Shown here: one piece after another, positions 17,790 to 26,405 of the stretch | Position numbering within the stretch: the first letter of the stretch is position 1 | Layout of the letters: each line of letters begins with the position of its first letter | DNA from: Collinsella aerofaciens | GTDB lineage: Bacteria; Actinomycetota; Coriobacteriia; Coriobacteriales; Coriobacteriaceae | Assembly: GCF_005844325.1 (NCBI RefSeq) | Contig: NZ_SPFY01000006.1 | Location: 1 to 64,000, forward strand | DNA length: 64,000 nucleotides | Reading direction: 5' to 3' | Position numbers and translations under genes: made by a program | Notes under the pieces: generated by a model | Databases searched by the model: none | Seen by the model: the letters and a program-made list of their open reading frames with translations, nothing else | What the model was told of the DNA's origin: nothing

Positions 17790-17825
17790 CGGGGCGTGCC
17801 GGGGGTCCGGCGCGTCCCGTTTTTA
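17790..17825 (+). terminator. Terminator-like hairpin at the 5' end of the EamA transcript
   Basis: A 13-bp stem (17790-17802 with 17807-17819, two wobbles) with loop GGGT is followed by TTTTTATTT. It lies 70 bases before the start codon and overlaps the expected transcript start, so it may act on readthrough from upstream or stabilise the 5' end. Confidence 0.6.
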
Positions 17826-17895
17826 TTTGACCATGAGGCGGCACGCAGCCTTACGCGTGCGGACACCACGCCCAGTTTGAGTGTGAGGATGTTCC

Positions 17896-18879
17896 ATGGC
17901 CCAATACGCTGCCAACGAAATCGAAAACTTGCCCGATAGCCCTGTTGCTCGCGAGGACCTAGGCGCGGGCGGCACCTCCCGCGGCGCCGGCGCTCGCTCG
18001 CCGCTGTTCTGGAAAGTTCTGCTGCTTTCGGTGGCGATTATCTGGGGCTACTCCTTTACCACTATGAAGGATGCGCTCGACACCATTCCGGTGTTCGAGC
18101 TGCTCTATGTACGCTTTCTGCCCGCAGCGTTGGTCATGTTTGCCGTCTTCCACAAGCGCATCATTGCACATTTCAACGCTCGCAACCTGATCGTTGGCCT
18201 GAGTATGGGCGTGCTCATGTGGGCGGCCTATGCGTTGCAGACGGTCGGTCTGGCACATACTACGGCGGGCAAGAATGCTTTTTTGACGGGCACGTACTGC
18301 ATCCTTGTGCCGTTCGCGAGCTATTTTCTGAGCGGCGAAAAACTCACCCGCTATAACCTGGGCGCGGCACTGCTGTGCTTGGCGGGCATTGGTTTGGTGG
18401 CGCTCGATAGCGTTGAATTCAACATCGGTGACGTCATTACGCTGGCGGGTGCGGTCTTTTTCGCCATCCAGATGGCGGTGACTGCCAAGTACGGTCGCAA
18501 AATGGACATCAACGTCATCACGTTTTGGATGTTTGTGGGCAACGGCGTGCTGAGCCTGGCAACGTCGCTGCTATTCGAGACCCAAGCGCCTCTGTCCGTG
18601 TGGACGCCGAGCTTTATCACTGCGATGGCGTTTCTCTCGGTGGGCTGCACATGCGTGGCTCTGCTCATCCAAAACGTCGGCCTGGCGCATGTCCCGGCCT
18701 CGACGGGCTCGCTGCTCCTTTCGATGGAGTCGCCTTCGGGTGTGCTGTTCTCGGTGCTGCTGATGGGGGAGGCGCTCACCTCGCGCCTGCTCGCCGGCTT
18801 CGCGCTCATCTTCCTGTCGATTATCTTGAGCGAGACTCACTTCGATTTTTTGCGTCGAAAGCCGCGCCCGCAATTGTAA
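17896..18879 (+). CDS. EamA/DMT-family transporter (RhaT/YdcZ-like exporter)
   Basis: 327-residue inner-membrane protein with ten predicted helices in two EamA repeats (about residues 35-160 and 175-315). The start of each repeat shows the family pattern, e.g. SVAIIWGYSFTTMKDALDTIP with a conserved aromatic/Gly cluster. A polar N-terminal stretch of about 35 residues precedes helix 1. Members export amino acids, nucleosides or other metabolites; the substrate cannot be told. Monocistronic, with its own promoter and a good terminator. Confidence 0.87.
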   Translation: MAQYAANEIENLPDSPVAREDLGAGGTSRGAGARSPLFWKVLLLSVAIIWGYSFTTMKDALDTIPVFELLYVRFLPAALVMFAVFHKRIIAHFNARNLIVGLSMGVLMWAAYALQTVGLAHTTAGKNAFLTGTYCILVPFASYFLSGEKLTRYNLGAALLCLAGIGLVALDSVEFNIGDVITLAGAVFFAIQMAVTAKYGRKMDINVITFWMFVGNGVLSLATSLLFETQAPLSVWTPSFITAMAFLSVGCTCVALLIQNVGLAHVPASTGSLLLSMESPSGVLFSVLLMGEALTSRLLAGFALIFLSIILSETHFDFLRRKPRPQL

Positions 18880-18891
18880 ACAACTTGTTGC

Positions 18892-18917
18892 GCCGCCCTC
18901 CCGGGGCGGCATTTTTT
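18892..18917 (+). terminator. Terminator of the EamA gene
   Basis: GCCGCCC / GGGCGGC stem with a 5-base loop followed by ATTTTTT. Confidence 0.85.
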
Positions 18918-18943
18918 ATGCCTCGCCCTTAAAGTAGTACCTT

Positions 18944-18965
18944 GCACTTTATGCTATCAAAGTGC
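18944..18965 (+). promoter_or_regulatory. Inverted repeat upstream of the M20 hydrolase gene
   Basis: GCACTTT (18944-18950) and AAAGTGC (18959-18965) are separated by 8 bases, and TTGCAC overlaps the left arm as a possible -35. The layout fits an operator, 30 bases before the start codon. The cognate regulator is not in the window. Confidence 0.35.
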
Positions 18966-18995
18966 TTGCTGCAAAAACGATACTGGAGGGCATCT

Positions 18996-20291
18996 ATGGC
19001 ACCAGCTTTGTCCGATCTTCAACCGCAATCAGCGCCCAAGGCCACCGCAGCGGCGCAGACCGCTATCGGTGACGGTCTTGTTGCAGAAGCTCAGGCTTTT
19101 GCAGACGAGCTCGCTGCGTGGCGACACGATCTACACCAGATGCCCGAGCTGGGTAATAGCCTCCCACAGACCTCTGCGTATATCCAAGCGCGCCTGACCG
19201 AGATGGACATCCCGTTTGCCACGCTCGTCGATGGTTCCTGCGTTGTGGGCCTTGTCGGCGCCGGTGCCGCCGCGGCCCAGGGTAATGGCGTCTGCACGAA
19301 TGAGCAGGCCGGTACGGTCATCATGCTCCGTGGCGACATGGACGCCCTGCCCGTTGCCGAGGAATCCGGCGAGCCCTTTGCATCCACCAACGGCTGCATG
19401 CACGCTTGCGGTCACGATATGCACGCGACGGCGCTGCTTGGTGCGGCTCGTATGCTCAAAGCGCGCGAGGCAGAGCTTGTTGATGCCAACGCCACGGTTA
19501 AGTTGCTGTTCCAGCCGGGCGAGGAAACCTTTGAGGGTGCCCGCGCCGCCATCGCCGACGGTCTGCTGCAGAACCCGCGTCCTCAGGTCGCCTTTGCCAT
19601 GCATGTCAATAGCCAGTCGCCGCTTGGTTTGGTGCTCTACGGCAGCCCGGCGCTCTCGGGCGTGTACGGTTTTCGCATCACGCTTCAAGGCAAGGGCGGC
19701 CATGGCTCGAGCCCCGAGATTTGCATCGACCCCATCACGGCCGGCGTGCATGTGCATCTGGCACTTCAGGAGCTCATCTCCCGCGAGGTGCCGGCGGCCA
19801 AGGAAGTCGCACTTACCGTTGGTAAGTTTGCCGGCGGCTTGGCGGCCAACGTCATCCCCGACACCTGCGTGCTTGAGGGAACGCTGCGCGGCTTTGATGT
19901 TGAGCTCATGGAGCACCTAAAGACCCGCATCGCGGAGGTCGTTAACGGCGTTGCCGCAACATATCGTACGCCGGCGACCATCGAGACGCTTTCGGATGTT
20001 CCGCCGCTTGTACTCGACAGCGATATGACTCAGGCGTCGCTTGGCTACGTGGGCGCAGTGCTGCCCAAGGTGGCTTTCTTGCCGCTTTTCCATGCCATGG
20101 CGAGTGAGGACTTTGCGCTTATCTCGAGCGAGATTCCGAGTGCGTACTTTACCGTGGGCGCGGCCGTAACCGACACGGACGAACACTTTGCCCAGCACCA
20201 TCCCAAGGCACGTTTTAACGATGCCGAGCTTCCTCTCGGCGCCGCGGCCTATACCGCCGTCGCTTTGGGCTATATCGCCGACCACCGGTAG
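18996..20291 (+). CDS. M20-family amidohydrolase (HipO/AbgB-like)
   Basis: 431-residue cytosolic metal-dependent hydrolase that removes acyl or aryl groups from amino acids or splits small peptides. Metal ligands lie in RGDMDALPVAEESGEPF, GCMHACGHDMHATALLGAARML and FQPGEE; a dimerisation insert spans about residues 215-335. The start at 18996 is chosen for the GGAGGG site 6 bases upstream. It is followed by an MFS remnant; amidohydrolase/MFS pairs are common, the transporter supplying the substrate. The stop codon lies inside the left arm of an inverted repeat (20285-20374). Confidence 0.9.
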   Translation: MAPALSDLQPQSAPKATAAAQTAIGDGLVAEAQAFADELAAWRHDLHQMPELGNSLPQTSAYIQARLTEMDIPFATLVDGSCVVGLVGAGAAAAQGNGVCTNEQAGTVIMLRGDMDALPVAEESGEPFASTNGCMHACGHDMHATALLGAARMLKAREAELVDANATVKLLFQPGEETFEGARAAIADGLLQNPRPQVAFAMHVNSQSPLGLVLYGSPALSGVYGFRITLQGKGGHGSSPEICIDPITAGVHVHLALQELISREVPAAKEVALTVGKFAGGLAANVIPDTCVLEGTLRGFDVELMEHLKTRIAEVVNGVAATYRTPATIETLSDVPPLVLDSDMTQASLGYVGAVLPKVAFLPLFHAMASEDFALISSEIPSAYFTVGAAVTDTDEHFAQHHPKARFNDAELPLGAAAYTAVALGYIADHR

Positions 20292-20374
20292 CACCCAACC
20301 TTGCCTTTCAAGCCTGCGGGCATGGCCGTAAGGCCTATGCCCTTGTCTTTCAAGGCAATCTTGGGCACTACCGG
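20285..20374. repeat. Nested inverted repeat starting inside the M20 gene end
   Basis: Outer arms of about 28 bases (20285-20312 and 20346-20373) match at over 20 positions; the left arm includes the stop codon TAG at 20289-20291. The inner hairpin is GGGCAT-GGCC-GTAA-GGCC-ATGCCC with one bulged T, the same architecture as 12223-12263. A CGGCGCCCGGCGCCG palindrome overlaps the right end. Confidence 0.65.
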
Positions 20375-20414
20375 CGCCCGGCGCCGGCTATTCGTTTGTT
20401 AAATAAGGAGCAGT

Positions 20415-20864
20415 ATGTCCCAGCAGCGTAAGTTCTTCCCCGGCTGGCTCGTTGTGACCTCCGGCTTCGTGATCATGGCCACGTGCTACACGATTTTCGT
20501 CAACTGCATGAGCCTGTTCCAGCCGCTGATCGTCAGCGACCTGGGCATTTCCCTTGCGCAGTACAACATCTCCAATGCCATCTCCACCGTGGTGAGTGTC
20601 GTGGGTTCGCTCGTTATCGGCCATGTTGCCGATAAGGTGAGTGGCCGCGTATTGGGCTCGCTTACCGTTATCGCCACCTCGACGGTGCTCGCGGGCATGA
20701 GCTTTGTGGGTGAGCTTTGGCAGGTCTATGTGCTCTTTGCCGTCTCGGGCTCCTTTGCGAGCACCTGGATCGTGTGCCTGGCGTGCTCCGTGGTCATGCT
20801 CGTGTTCCTGCTGGCATCCGAGCCCATCGCCGCCAAGCTGCGCGCGAGCGTGGCGGGGGAGTAG
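20415..20864 (+). pseudogene. MFS transporter remnant with an in-frame internal deletion
   Basis: The 149-residue product begins like a full major-facilitator protein (FFPGWLVVTSGFVIMATCYTI, then a loop-2 motif GHVADKVSGR) and runs through about four helices to residue ~117. It then jumps directly to what looks like the last helix and C-terminal tail (WIVCLACSVVMLVFLLASEPIAAKLR). Normal length is 400-430 residues, so about 250-280 are missing. The frame is intact with no stop, which points to one in-frame deletion near nucleotides 20750-20770. Transport activity is unlikely. It follows the hydrolase gene and was probably its importer. Confidence 0.75.
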
Positions 20865-20900
20865 GTAGGCCAAAGCGCATCGCCGCTTGTCCGCTTCGTC

Positions 20901-20962
20901 CGCGGCGGCGCGTCTGGCCGAACGAGTCCCCATACCCTCGTTCGGTCAGGCGCGCCGCCGCG
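20901..20962. repeat. 26-bp-stem palindrome upstream of hisS
   Basis: Arms 20901-20926 and 20937-20962 pair at all 26 positions (two wobbles) around a 10-base loop. No T-run follows. It ends 17 bases before the hisS -10 box and could act as terminator, insulator or repeat. Confidence 0.75.
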
Positions 20963-20978
20963 TTGCTGCTTTGTGCCG

Positions 20979-20984
20979 TATAAT
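20979..20984 (+). promoter_or_regulatory. -10 box of hisS
   Basis: A consensus TATAAT 42 bases before the start codon. The -35 region overlaps the palindrome's right arm and is poor. No T-box leader is present between it and the gene. Confidence 0.5.
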
Positions 20985-21026
20985 GTCCACTACCTATGAC
21001 GCGATACAAAAGAAAGGTGTTTGCCC

Positions 21027-22340
21027 ATGCAGGCACAGAAGGCGGAGGGAACCCGCGACCTTATCGGCGCCGAGATGCGCGCCTGGCAAAAGATGCAGCA
21101 GATTGCGGCCGGCGTGTTCGAGCCGTTTGGTTTTAAACCCATCGAGACGCCCGCGATCGAGCAGGTTGACGTGTTTGTCCACGGTATCGGCCAGTCGACC
21201 GACGTCGTGCGCAAGGAAATGTTCCGCGTGTTCAGCGGTGCCAACCTGGAGCGCGTCTTTACCGAGGGCACCGACACCAAACTCAAGCCCAAGCAGCGCC
21301 TGGCACTTCGCCCCGAGGGCACGGCCGGCGTGGTGCGCGCCGTCGTCGAGAACAATCTGGTGCCCCAGGGCTCCACGCCGTTTAAGGCTTACTACGCCGA
21401 GGCCATGTTCCGCGGCGAGCGTCCCCAGAAGGGCCGCCTGCGCCAGTTCCACCAGGTGGGCATCGAGTGGCTCGGCGCTCCCGATCCGGCGGCAGACGCC
21501 GAGTGCATCATCATGCTCATGGAGTTCTACAAGCGCCTGGGCTTCGATCTTTCCAAGCTTCGTCTGCTCATCAACTCGATGGGTGACGCCCAGTGCCGTC
21601 CGGCTTACCGCGAGCAGGTCAAGCAGTTCATCCTCGATCACGCAGACGAGATGTGTGACGAGTGCCGCGAGCGCGCCGAGCTCAACCCGCTGCGTGCCTT
21701 CGACTGCAAGAACGACCACTGCCGCGAGATCATGGCCGAGGCTCCGCTGATGGGTGACAACCTGTGCGATGAGTGCCGCGAGCACTACGAGCAGGTCAAG
21801 CGCTATCTGGATGCCGCCGGTATCGAGTATGTCGAGGATCCCACCTTGGTGCGCGGCCTGGACTACTACACCCGTACTGTCTTTGAGGTCGAGGCCCCTG
21901 GCGCCGGCGTCGGCTCCATCGGCGGCGGCGGCCGCTACGATGGCCTGGTCGAGCTCGAGGGTGGCAAGCCCACGGCGGGCGTCGGCTTTGCTGTCGGTTT
22001 TGAGCGCGCCCTGCTGGCCCTGCAGGCCTTTGGCAGCGATTTGGGTGCCGATGAGGCCCCGTGCGTCTATGTCGCCAACGCCGGCAAGGAGCTGCGTCAG
22101 AACGTCTTTGCCATTACGCAGGAGCTTCGCGCCGCAGGTATCGTGACCGAGGCCGACTATCAGGGTCGTTCGCTCAAGGCCCAGTTTAAGCAAGCCGATA
22201 AGGTAGGCGCCAAGCTCATCTTGGTCCTGGGTGGCGACGAGCTTGCCGCCGGCAAGGTCAAAGTGCGCGACATGCAGAGCCATGACGAGGTGCTCGCCGA
22301 TCTGGACAACGTCGTCGAGGCGGTTCGCGAGCGCCTGTAG
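21027..22340 (+). CDS. hisS: Histidyl-tRNA synthetase
   Basis: 437-residue class II synthetase charging tRNA-His. Motif 2 and the His-specific signatures are clear: LRPEGTAGVVRA, QFHQVGIEWLG, LVRGLDYYTRTVFE and GGGGRYDGLV. The C-terminal anticodon-binding domain runs from about residue 335. An insert with CDEC...DCKNDHC...CDEC (about residues 213-252) suggests a metal-binding knuckle. The ATG at 21027 has GAAAGG 9 bases upstream; an in-frame TTG at 21021 is not needed. Unlike many bacteria, aspS is not adjacent (it lies at 32020). Confidence 0.96.
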   Translation: MQAQKAEGTRDLIGAEMRAWQKMQQIAAGVFEPFGFKPIETPAIEQVDVFVHGIGQSTDVVRKEMFRVFSGANLERVFTEGTDTKLKPKQRLALRPEGTAGVVRAVVENNLVPQGSTPFKAYYAEAMFRGERPQKGRLRQFHQVGIEWLGAPDPAADAECIIMLMEFYKRLGFDLSKLRLLINSMGDAQCRPAYREQVKQFILDHADEMCDECRERAELNPLRAFDCKNDHCREIMAEAPLMGDNLCDECREHYEQVKRYLDAAGIEYVEDPTLVRGLDYYTRTVFEVEAPGAGVGSIGGGGRYDGLVELEGGKPTAGVGFAVGFERALLALQAFGSDLGADEAPCVYVANAGKELRQNVFAITQELRAAGIVTEADYQGRSLKAQFKQADKVGAKLILVLGGDELAAGKVKVRDMQSHDEVLADLDNVVEAVRERL

Positions 22341-22397
22341 CGCATCTTTTTGAGCTTCGGGCCTGCTAACGTGCCCTGCTCATGGAGAGCGATTGTT

Positions 22398-22436
22398 ACG
22401 GGGGTGTTTCGCTTTTATGCGGAATGCCCCCGTTTA
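22398..22436 (+). terminator. Terminator of hisS
   Basis: A 15-bp stem with wobble and mismatch (ACGGGGGTGTTTCGC with GCGGAATGCCCCCGT) followed by TTTACG. Confidence 0.65.
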
Positions 22437-22523
22437 CGTATGCCGCCCACCGAGAAATACGACCATTTAGGGCAAAAACCTTTGCAATGCAGAAAATACT
22501 TTTGTGTGGTAAAGCGCAATCAG

Positions 22524-22553
22524 TGTCGAAAGTATTTCTCAAGCGCCTATAAT
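22524..22553 (+). promoter_or_regulatory. Promoter of ppc
   Basis: A consensus TATAAT (22548-22553) with TGTCGA 18 bases upstream. An inverted repeat, AGAAAATACTTT (22490-22501) with AAAGTATTTCT (22529-22539), overlaps the promoter region and may bind a regulator. Confidence 0.5.
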
Positions 22554-22585
22554 GAATACCGCATGTTACGTGCATAGAAGGAGGA

Positions 22586-25411
22586 ATGGGAGGAAACGTG
22601 GCTGAGAACCTAAGCAACCAGTCTGTACCCGAAGCCGCGGCGCGCGTCGCTGCCGTGGTCAACCGCCTCGTTAACCGAATCGGCTCGAATGCCGAGTCCA
22701 GGGAGCGTCTCGCCGAGATCGAGATCCCCGAGGAGCTGCGCGACAATCTGGCGCTGTTCTTGCGCCTGGAGCGCCGTGTGCTTAGCGAGTATGATCCCGA
22801 GATCGCGGACCTGTTCGACAAGATTTTGACAGCCGAGATTGTGGTCAATGCCGGCAACCCCGGTACCTGCGCTGCCGACGAAGCCGTCGACGAGCAGGGC
22901 GTGCCCACCGCCGACGAGCCCACTGCCGTGGCATTTCGTGAGGTCGTCGATTTGATCGACAGCCTGCCGCTCGATAAGCAGCAGGTCATCGTTCGCGCCT
23001 TTACGAGCTTTTTCCATCTGGCAAACCTGTCGGAGGAGAACTACCGTGTGGCGCAGCTGCGCGAGCGCGAGGCCGGTGCGTCGACCGATACCGAGGTCGA
23101 TCCTGCCAACGAGCTTACCGTTGCCTATCACCAGCTGGTGAATGAGCTGGGTGTCGAGGGTGCCAACGAGCTGCTCGACAAGCTCGAGTTCCACCCTGTC
23201 TTTACCGCACATCCCACCGAGGCCCGTCGTAAGGCCGTCGAGGGCAAGATCCGCCGTATCTCCAACCTGCTGGAGGAGCGTCCGCGTCTGGGCGGCTCCG
23301 ACCTGGTGGAGAACGAGCGCCATATGCTGCAGGAGATCGACGCCCTGGTGCGTACGAGCCCCATCGCGCTCAAGAAGCCCACGCCGGTCGAGGAAGCCGA
23401 TACCATCATCGACATCTTCGATAACACGCTGTTCGACGTTATCCCCGTTATCTATCGTCGTTTTGACGATTGGGTGCTGGGCGACAAGGCCGGTACTGTG
23501 CCGCCGCTGTGCCCGGCGTTCTTCCATCCCGGCAGCTGGATCGGTTCCGACCGCGACGGTAACCCCAACGTCACCGCCAAGGTGAGCCGTGAGGTCGCCG
23601 CCAAGTACTTTACGCACATGGTGCTCAAGCTCGAGGACAAGTGCCGCCACATCGGCCGCAACCTCACGCTCGAGGCCACCTACAGCAAGCCGTCGGCCGA
23701 GCTCATTAACCTGTGGAACCATCAGGTCGAGATGAGCCCTCGGTACACGGCCCGCGCCGAGCTGATCTCCGAGCACGAGCCGCATCGCGCCGTCATGCTC
23801 GTCATGGCCGACCGTCTGAACGCCACCGTGCGCCGTATCACCGACACCATGTACCACAGCGCCGACGAGTTCCTGGATGACCTGCGCGTCGTCCAGCGTT
23901 CGCTGGCCGCCTGCGGTGCCGTCCGTGCCGCCTACGGCCCGGTCCAGACCATCATCTGGCAAGTCGAGTCCTTCGGCTTCCATATGGTCGAGATGGAGTT
24001 CCGTCAGCACTCCGTGGTGCATGCCCGCGCCCTCAAGGATATCCACGAGAACGGTATCCATGGCGACCTGCAGCCCATGACGCGCGAAGTCATCGATACC
24101 TTCCGTGCTATCGGCTCCATCCAAAAGCGCTACGGCAAGAAGATGGCGCACCGCTACATCATCTCGTTTACCAAGAGCGCCCAGCATGTGGCCGACGTCT
24201 TTGAGCTTGCCCATCTGTCCTTTGCGCACGAGGAGGATGTCCCCGAGCTCGACGTGATTCCGCTGTTCGAGCAGCTCGAGGACCTCGAGGGCTGCGTCGA
24301 CGTGCTCGACCAGATGCTTACGCTCCCCGTGGTGCAGAAGCGCCTTGCCCAGACCAACCGCCGCATGGAGGTCATGCTGGGCTATTCCGACTCCTCCAAG
24401 GATGCCGGTCCTACCACGGCCATGCTCGCGCTGCACTCCGCGCAGGAGCGCATTGCCAAGTGGGCCGAGAAGAACGATATCGACTTGGTGCTCATGCACG
24501 GTCGCGGCGGTGCCGTGGGCCGTGGCGGCGGCCCGGCCAACAAGGCCGTGCTGGCTCAGCCCAAGGGTTCGGTCAACTGCTTCTTTAAGCTCACCGAGCA
24601 GGGCGAGGTCATCTTTGCCCGTTACGGCAACCGCACGCTGGCTCAGCGCCATGTTGAGTCCGTTGCCGCCGCAACGCTTTTGCAGTCGGCCCCGAGTGTC
24701 GAGAAGACCAACACCGAGACCACGCAGAAGTTCTGGGATATGGCCGAGAAGCTCAACGCCGCAAGCCACGAGCGCTATCTGGACCTGCTGAACACCGAGG
24801 ACTTTACACCGTGGTTCTCGACCGTGACGCCGCTGACCGAGGTCGGTCTGCTGCCGATCGGCTCGCGTCCCGCCAAGCGCGGCTTGGGTGCAAAGTCGCT
24901 CGACGACCTGCGTACCATTCCGTGGATCTTCAGCTGGAGCCAGGCGCGCATCAATCTGGCTGCTTGGTACGGCCTGGGTACCGCCTGCGAGCAGTTTGGC
25001 GATCTGGACCAGCTTAAGGCTGCCTACCAGGAGTGGCCGTTCTTCCGCACCTTTATCGACAACATCGAGATGTCGATCGCCAAGACCGACCAGCGCATCG
25101 CCAAGATGTATCTGCACCTGGGCGATCGCCAGGATCTGTCCGAGAAGGTCTTCACCGAGATGCAGCTCACGCGTAAGTGGGTCCTTGCCATCGTCGGTGA
25201 CGAATGGCCGCTGCAGCGCCGCCGCGTGCTCGGCTGCGCCGTTCGCGTGCGTAACCCCTACGTCGACGCTCTGTCCATCGCCCAGGTCCGCGCCCTTCGC
25301 GAGGTGCGCATGAATCAGGACGAGATGGCCGAGGAGAAGAAGGCCGAGTACATGAGCCTGATTCTTTCGACTGTGACCGGCGTCTCGGCAGGTCTGCAGA
25401 ACACGGGGTAA
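22586..25411 (+). CDS. ppc: Phosphoenolpyruvate carboxylase
   Basis: 941-residue cytosolic enzyme making oxaloacetate from PEP and bicarbonate, the anaplerotic step into succinate and aspartate families. Catalytic His is in FHPVFTAHPTEARRK, and the glycine-rich active-site loop is HGRGGAVGRGGGP; the family's C-terminal end (SAGLQNTG) is intact. Length matches the usual 880-970. Start is either ATG 22586 (very close to its AGGAGG) or GTG 22598 (GGAGG 4 bases upstream); the difference is four residues. Confidence 0.96.
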   Translation: MGGNVAENLSNQSVPEAAARVAAVVNRLVNRIGSNAESRERLAEIEIPEELRDNLALFLRLERRVLSEYDPEIADLFDKILTAEIVVNAGNPGTCAADEAVDEQGVPTADEPTAVAFREVVDLIDSLPLDKQQVIVRAFTSFFHLANLSEENYRVAQLREREAGASTDTEVDPANELTVAYHQLVNELGVEGANELLDKLEFHPVFTAHPTEARRKAVEGKIRRISNLLEERPRLGGSDLVENERHMLQEIDALVRTSPIALKKPTPVEEADTIIDIFDNTLFDVIPVIYRRFDDWVLGDKAGTVPPLCPAFFHPGSWIGSDRDGNPNVTAKVSREVAAKYFTHMVLKLEDKCRHIGRNLTLEATYSKPSAELINLWNHQVEMSPRYTARAELISEHEPHRAVMLVMADRLNATVRRITDTMYHSADEFLDDLRVVQRSLAACGAVRAAYGPVQTIIWQVESFGFHMVEMEFRQHSVVHARALKDIHENGIHGDLQPMTREVIDTFRAIGSIQKRYGKKMAHRYIISFTKSAQHVADVFELAHLSFAHEEDVPELDVIPLFEQLEDLEGCVDVLDQMLTLPVVQKRLAQTNRRMEVMLGYSDSSKDAGPTTAMLALHSAQERIAKWAEKNDIDLVLMHGRGGAVGRGGGPANKAVLAQPKGSVNCFFKLTEQGEVIFARYGNRTLAQRHVESVAAATLLQSAPSVEKTNTETTQKFWDMAEKLNAASHERYLDLLNTEDFTPWFSTVTPLTEVGLLPIGSRPAKRGLGAKSLDDLRTIPWIFSWSQARINLAAWYGLGTACEQFGDLDQLKAAYQEWPFFRTFIDNIEMSIAKTDQRIAKMYLHLGDRQDLSEKVFTEMQLTRKWVLAIVGDEWPLQRRRVLGCAVRVRNPYVDALSIAQVRALREVRMNQDEMAEEKKAEYMSLILSTVTGVSAGLQNTG

Positions 25412-25435
25412 TCGATAGCCCTGTAGTCATTGTCC

Positions 25436-25562
25436 GGGGCCGCCGTTTGTTTTCTTTCCGGCGCGTCCTCGGACATGCAAGAAGCCCTCGCTGCGCACTT
25501 CGTGCGGCGAGGGCTTCTTGCGTCCTGCGGAATGCGCCGGAAAGAAAACAAACGGCGGCCCC
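25436..25562. repeat. Cruciform-type nested inverted repeat, copy 1
   Basis: Outer arms 25436-25464 and 25534-25562 are perfect 29-bp complements. An inner hairpin (25477-25521) has a 15-bp stem (GCAAGAAGCCCTCGC) topped by CGCAC-TTC-GTGCG. The two junction spacers, GTCCTCGGACAT (25465-25476) and GTCCTGCGGAAT (25522-25533), can each form a tiny hairpin, giving a four-way cloverleaf. Spacers and apex are identical in the copy at 28487-28609, while the arms differ. The minus-strand or plus-strand inner hairpin lacks a strong T-run. Confidence 0.9.
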
Positions 25563-25596
25563 TACGATGTCCGGTCTTCGGTGGATTACTTGCTGG

Positions 25597-25815
25597 GGAA
25601 ATAAAGGCGCGCTTCGCGCGTTTGGAAAGGGCTTCGTGCTGCGGAATGCATTCAGGGGGAAACCCATCGGGTTCCTTCGTCCTCGGTTTTCAGGGATTAA
25701 AGCTGATGAAAATAAAGTGCGCTTCGCGCCTAATGTGGAGTGCGGCGAGGGCTTCTTGCGTCCTGTGGAGTGTGCCTAAAAGTAAACCTATGGCGGGCCC
25801 TGCGATGTCCGACCT
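25597..25815. repeat. Degenerate tandem half-copies of the cruciform element
   Basis: Positions 25738-25815 repeat the right half of the element at 25501-25576 with scattered changes (for instance GTGCGGCGAGGGCTTCTTGC is shared exactly, then GTCCTGTGGAGTG replaces GTCCTGCGGAATG). Positions 25597-25680 hold another decayed copy (GTGCTGCGGAATGC). AATAAAG followed by GCGCTTCGCGC occurs twice (25600 and 25711). Pairing is lost, so these are relics. No gene is seen. Confidence 0.65.
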
Positions 25816-26217
25816 TTGGCGAATCAGCCGCTGGGTGAGGGTGGTGCTTGGGGCGACGTGCAAAAAACGGAGTTTTCAGCAGCCAAAGATTGATGCATAA
25901 GGCCATAGCCGGCTTTCGCTACCTTTGTTGATGCTTTTGCACGACAATTGGGCCTTGGCGATGCCCGTATATGGCTGGTTTCTCGCCGCATGCTATCCAG
26001 ATGGGACGAGTCATGAGGACTATCTACCTTTTGAAAGACTTTTGACACCAAAATCTTATCCCGCGATGCTGAATACTCGCAAAAATGCACGCTCCGGAGG
26101 GTACTACCCTGTTACGGCTAGAAATCCATGCGCCATTTTATGCAATTAGTTGACGTATTTATACAAGATGACTTACGCGCGCATGCCATCGGGGTGAACG
26201 TTCGTCTCGGCATTGCG
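25816..26217. other. Intergenic stretch without recognisable gene
   Basis: Base composition is clearly AT-richer than the flanks, especially 25900-26160. Short open frames exist on both strands but lack ribosome sites and resemble nothing. A GCAAAAAACGGAGTTTTCAGC stretch near 25860 looks like a short repeat. The segment may be decayed mobile DNA; I cannot support a feature in it. Confidence 0.4.
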
Positions 26218-26249
26218 TTGACCATCCTGCCCATAGTGTCTTTTACAGG

Positions 26250-26287
26250 CGGCTGCGGTTCCGTTTGGGATCGCGGCCGTTTTGTTG
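26250..26287 (+). terminator. Terminator-like hairpin in the larA leader
   Basis: CGGCTGCG (26250-26257) pairs with CGCGGCCG (26272-26279), extended inward by five more pairs around loop GTTT, then TTTTGTTG. TTGACC at 26218-26223 with a weak -10 17-18 bases on could be the promoter, leaving this hairpin between promoter and gene (attenuator layout). Confidence 0.5.
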
Positions 26288-26405
26288 TGGGTCAAATATG
26301 AACGTTGTGTTAATGACTCGGTGGACGGTGGTGTTTTTCGGTGAGCGGCGTATCCTTCCAACGGTTTATCTAGTGTGTCAGTTGAAAGGAAGAGGGCGCT
26401 CGTCA

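Noticed and set aside
20985-21026. T-box riboswitch ahead of hisS (and aspS at 31764-32019)
   Set aside because: The leaders are short or lack the T-box core sequence and specifier stem; only simple palindromes are visible.
22610-25117. Long minus-strand open frame opposite ppc
   Set aside because: Antisense shadow created by codon bias; no domains, and ppc is complete on the other strand. The same applies to long frames opposite YhgE (14167-16266), feoB (42217-44349), kdpB and ligA.
25925-26149. Small open frame of about 74 codons in the ppc-larA gap
   Set aside because: No ribosome site, no similarity to known proteins, and it lies in an AT-rich stretch where such frames are expected by chance.
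26265-26405. N-terminal extension of LarA by 47 codons
   Set aside because: The TTG at 26406 has a good ribosome site and puts His108, His174, Lys184 and His200 in exact register with characterised LarA; the upstream codons cover the leader hairpin.
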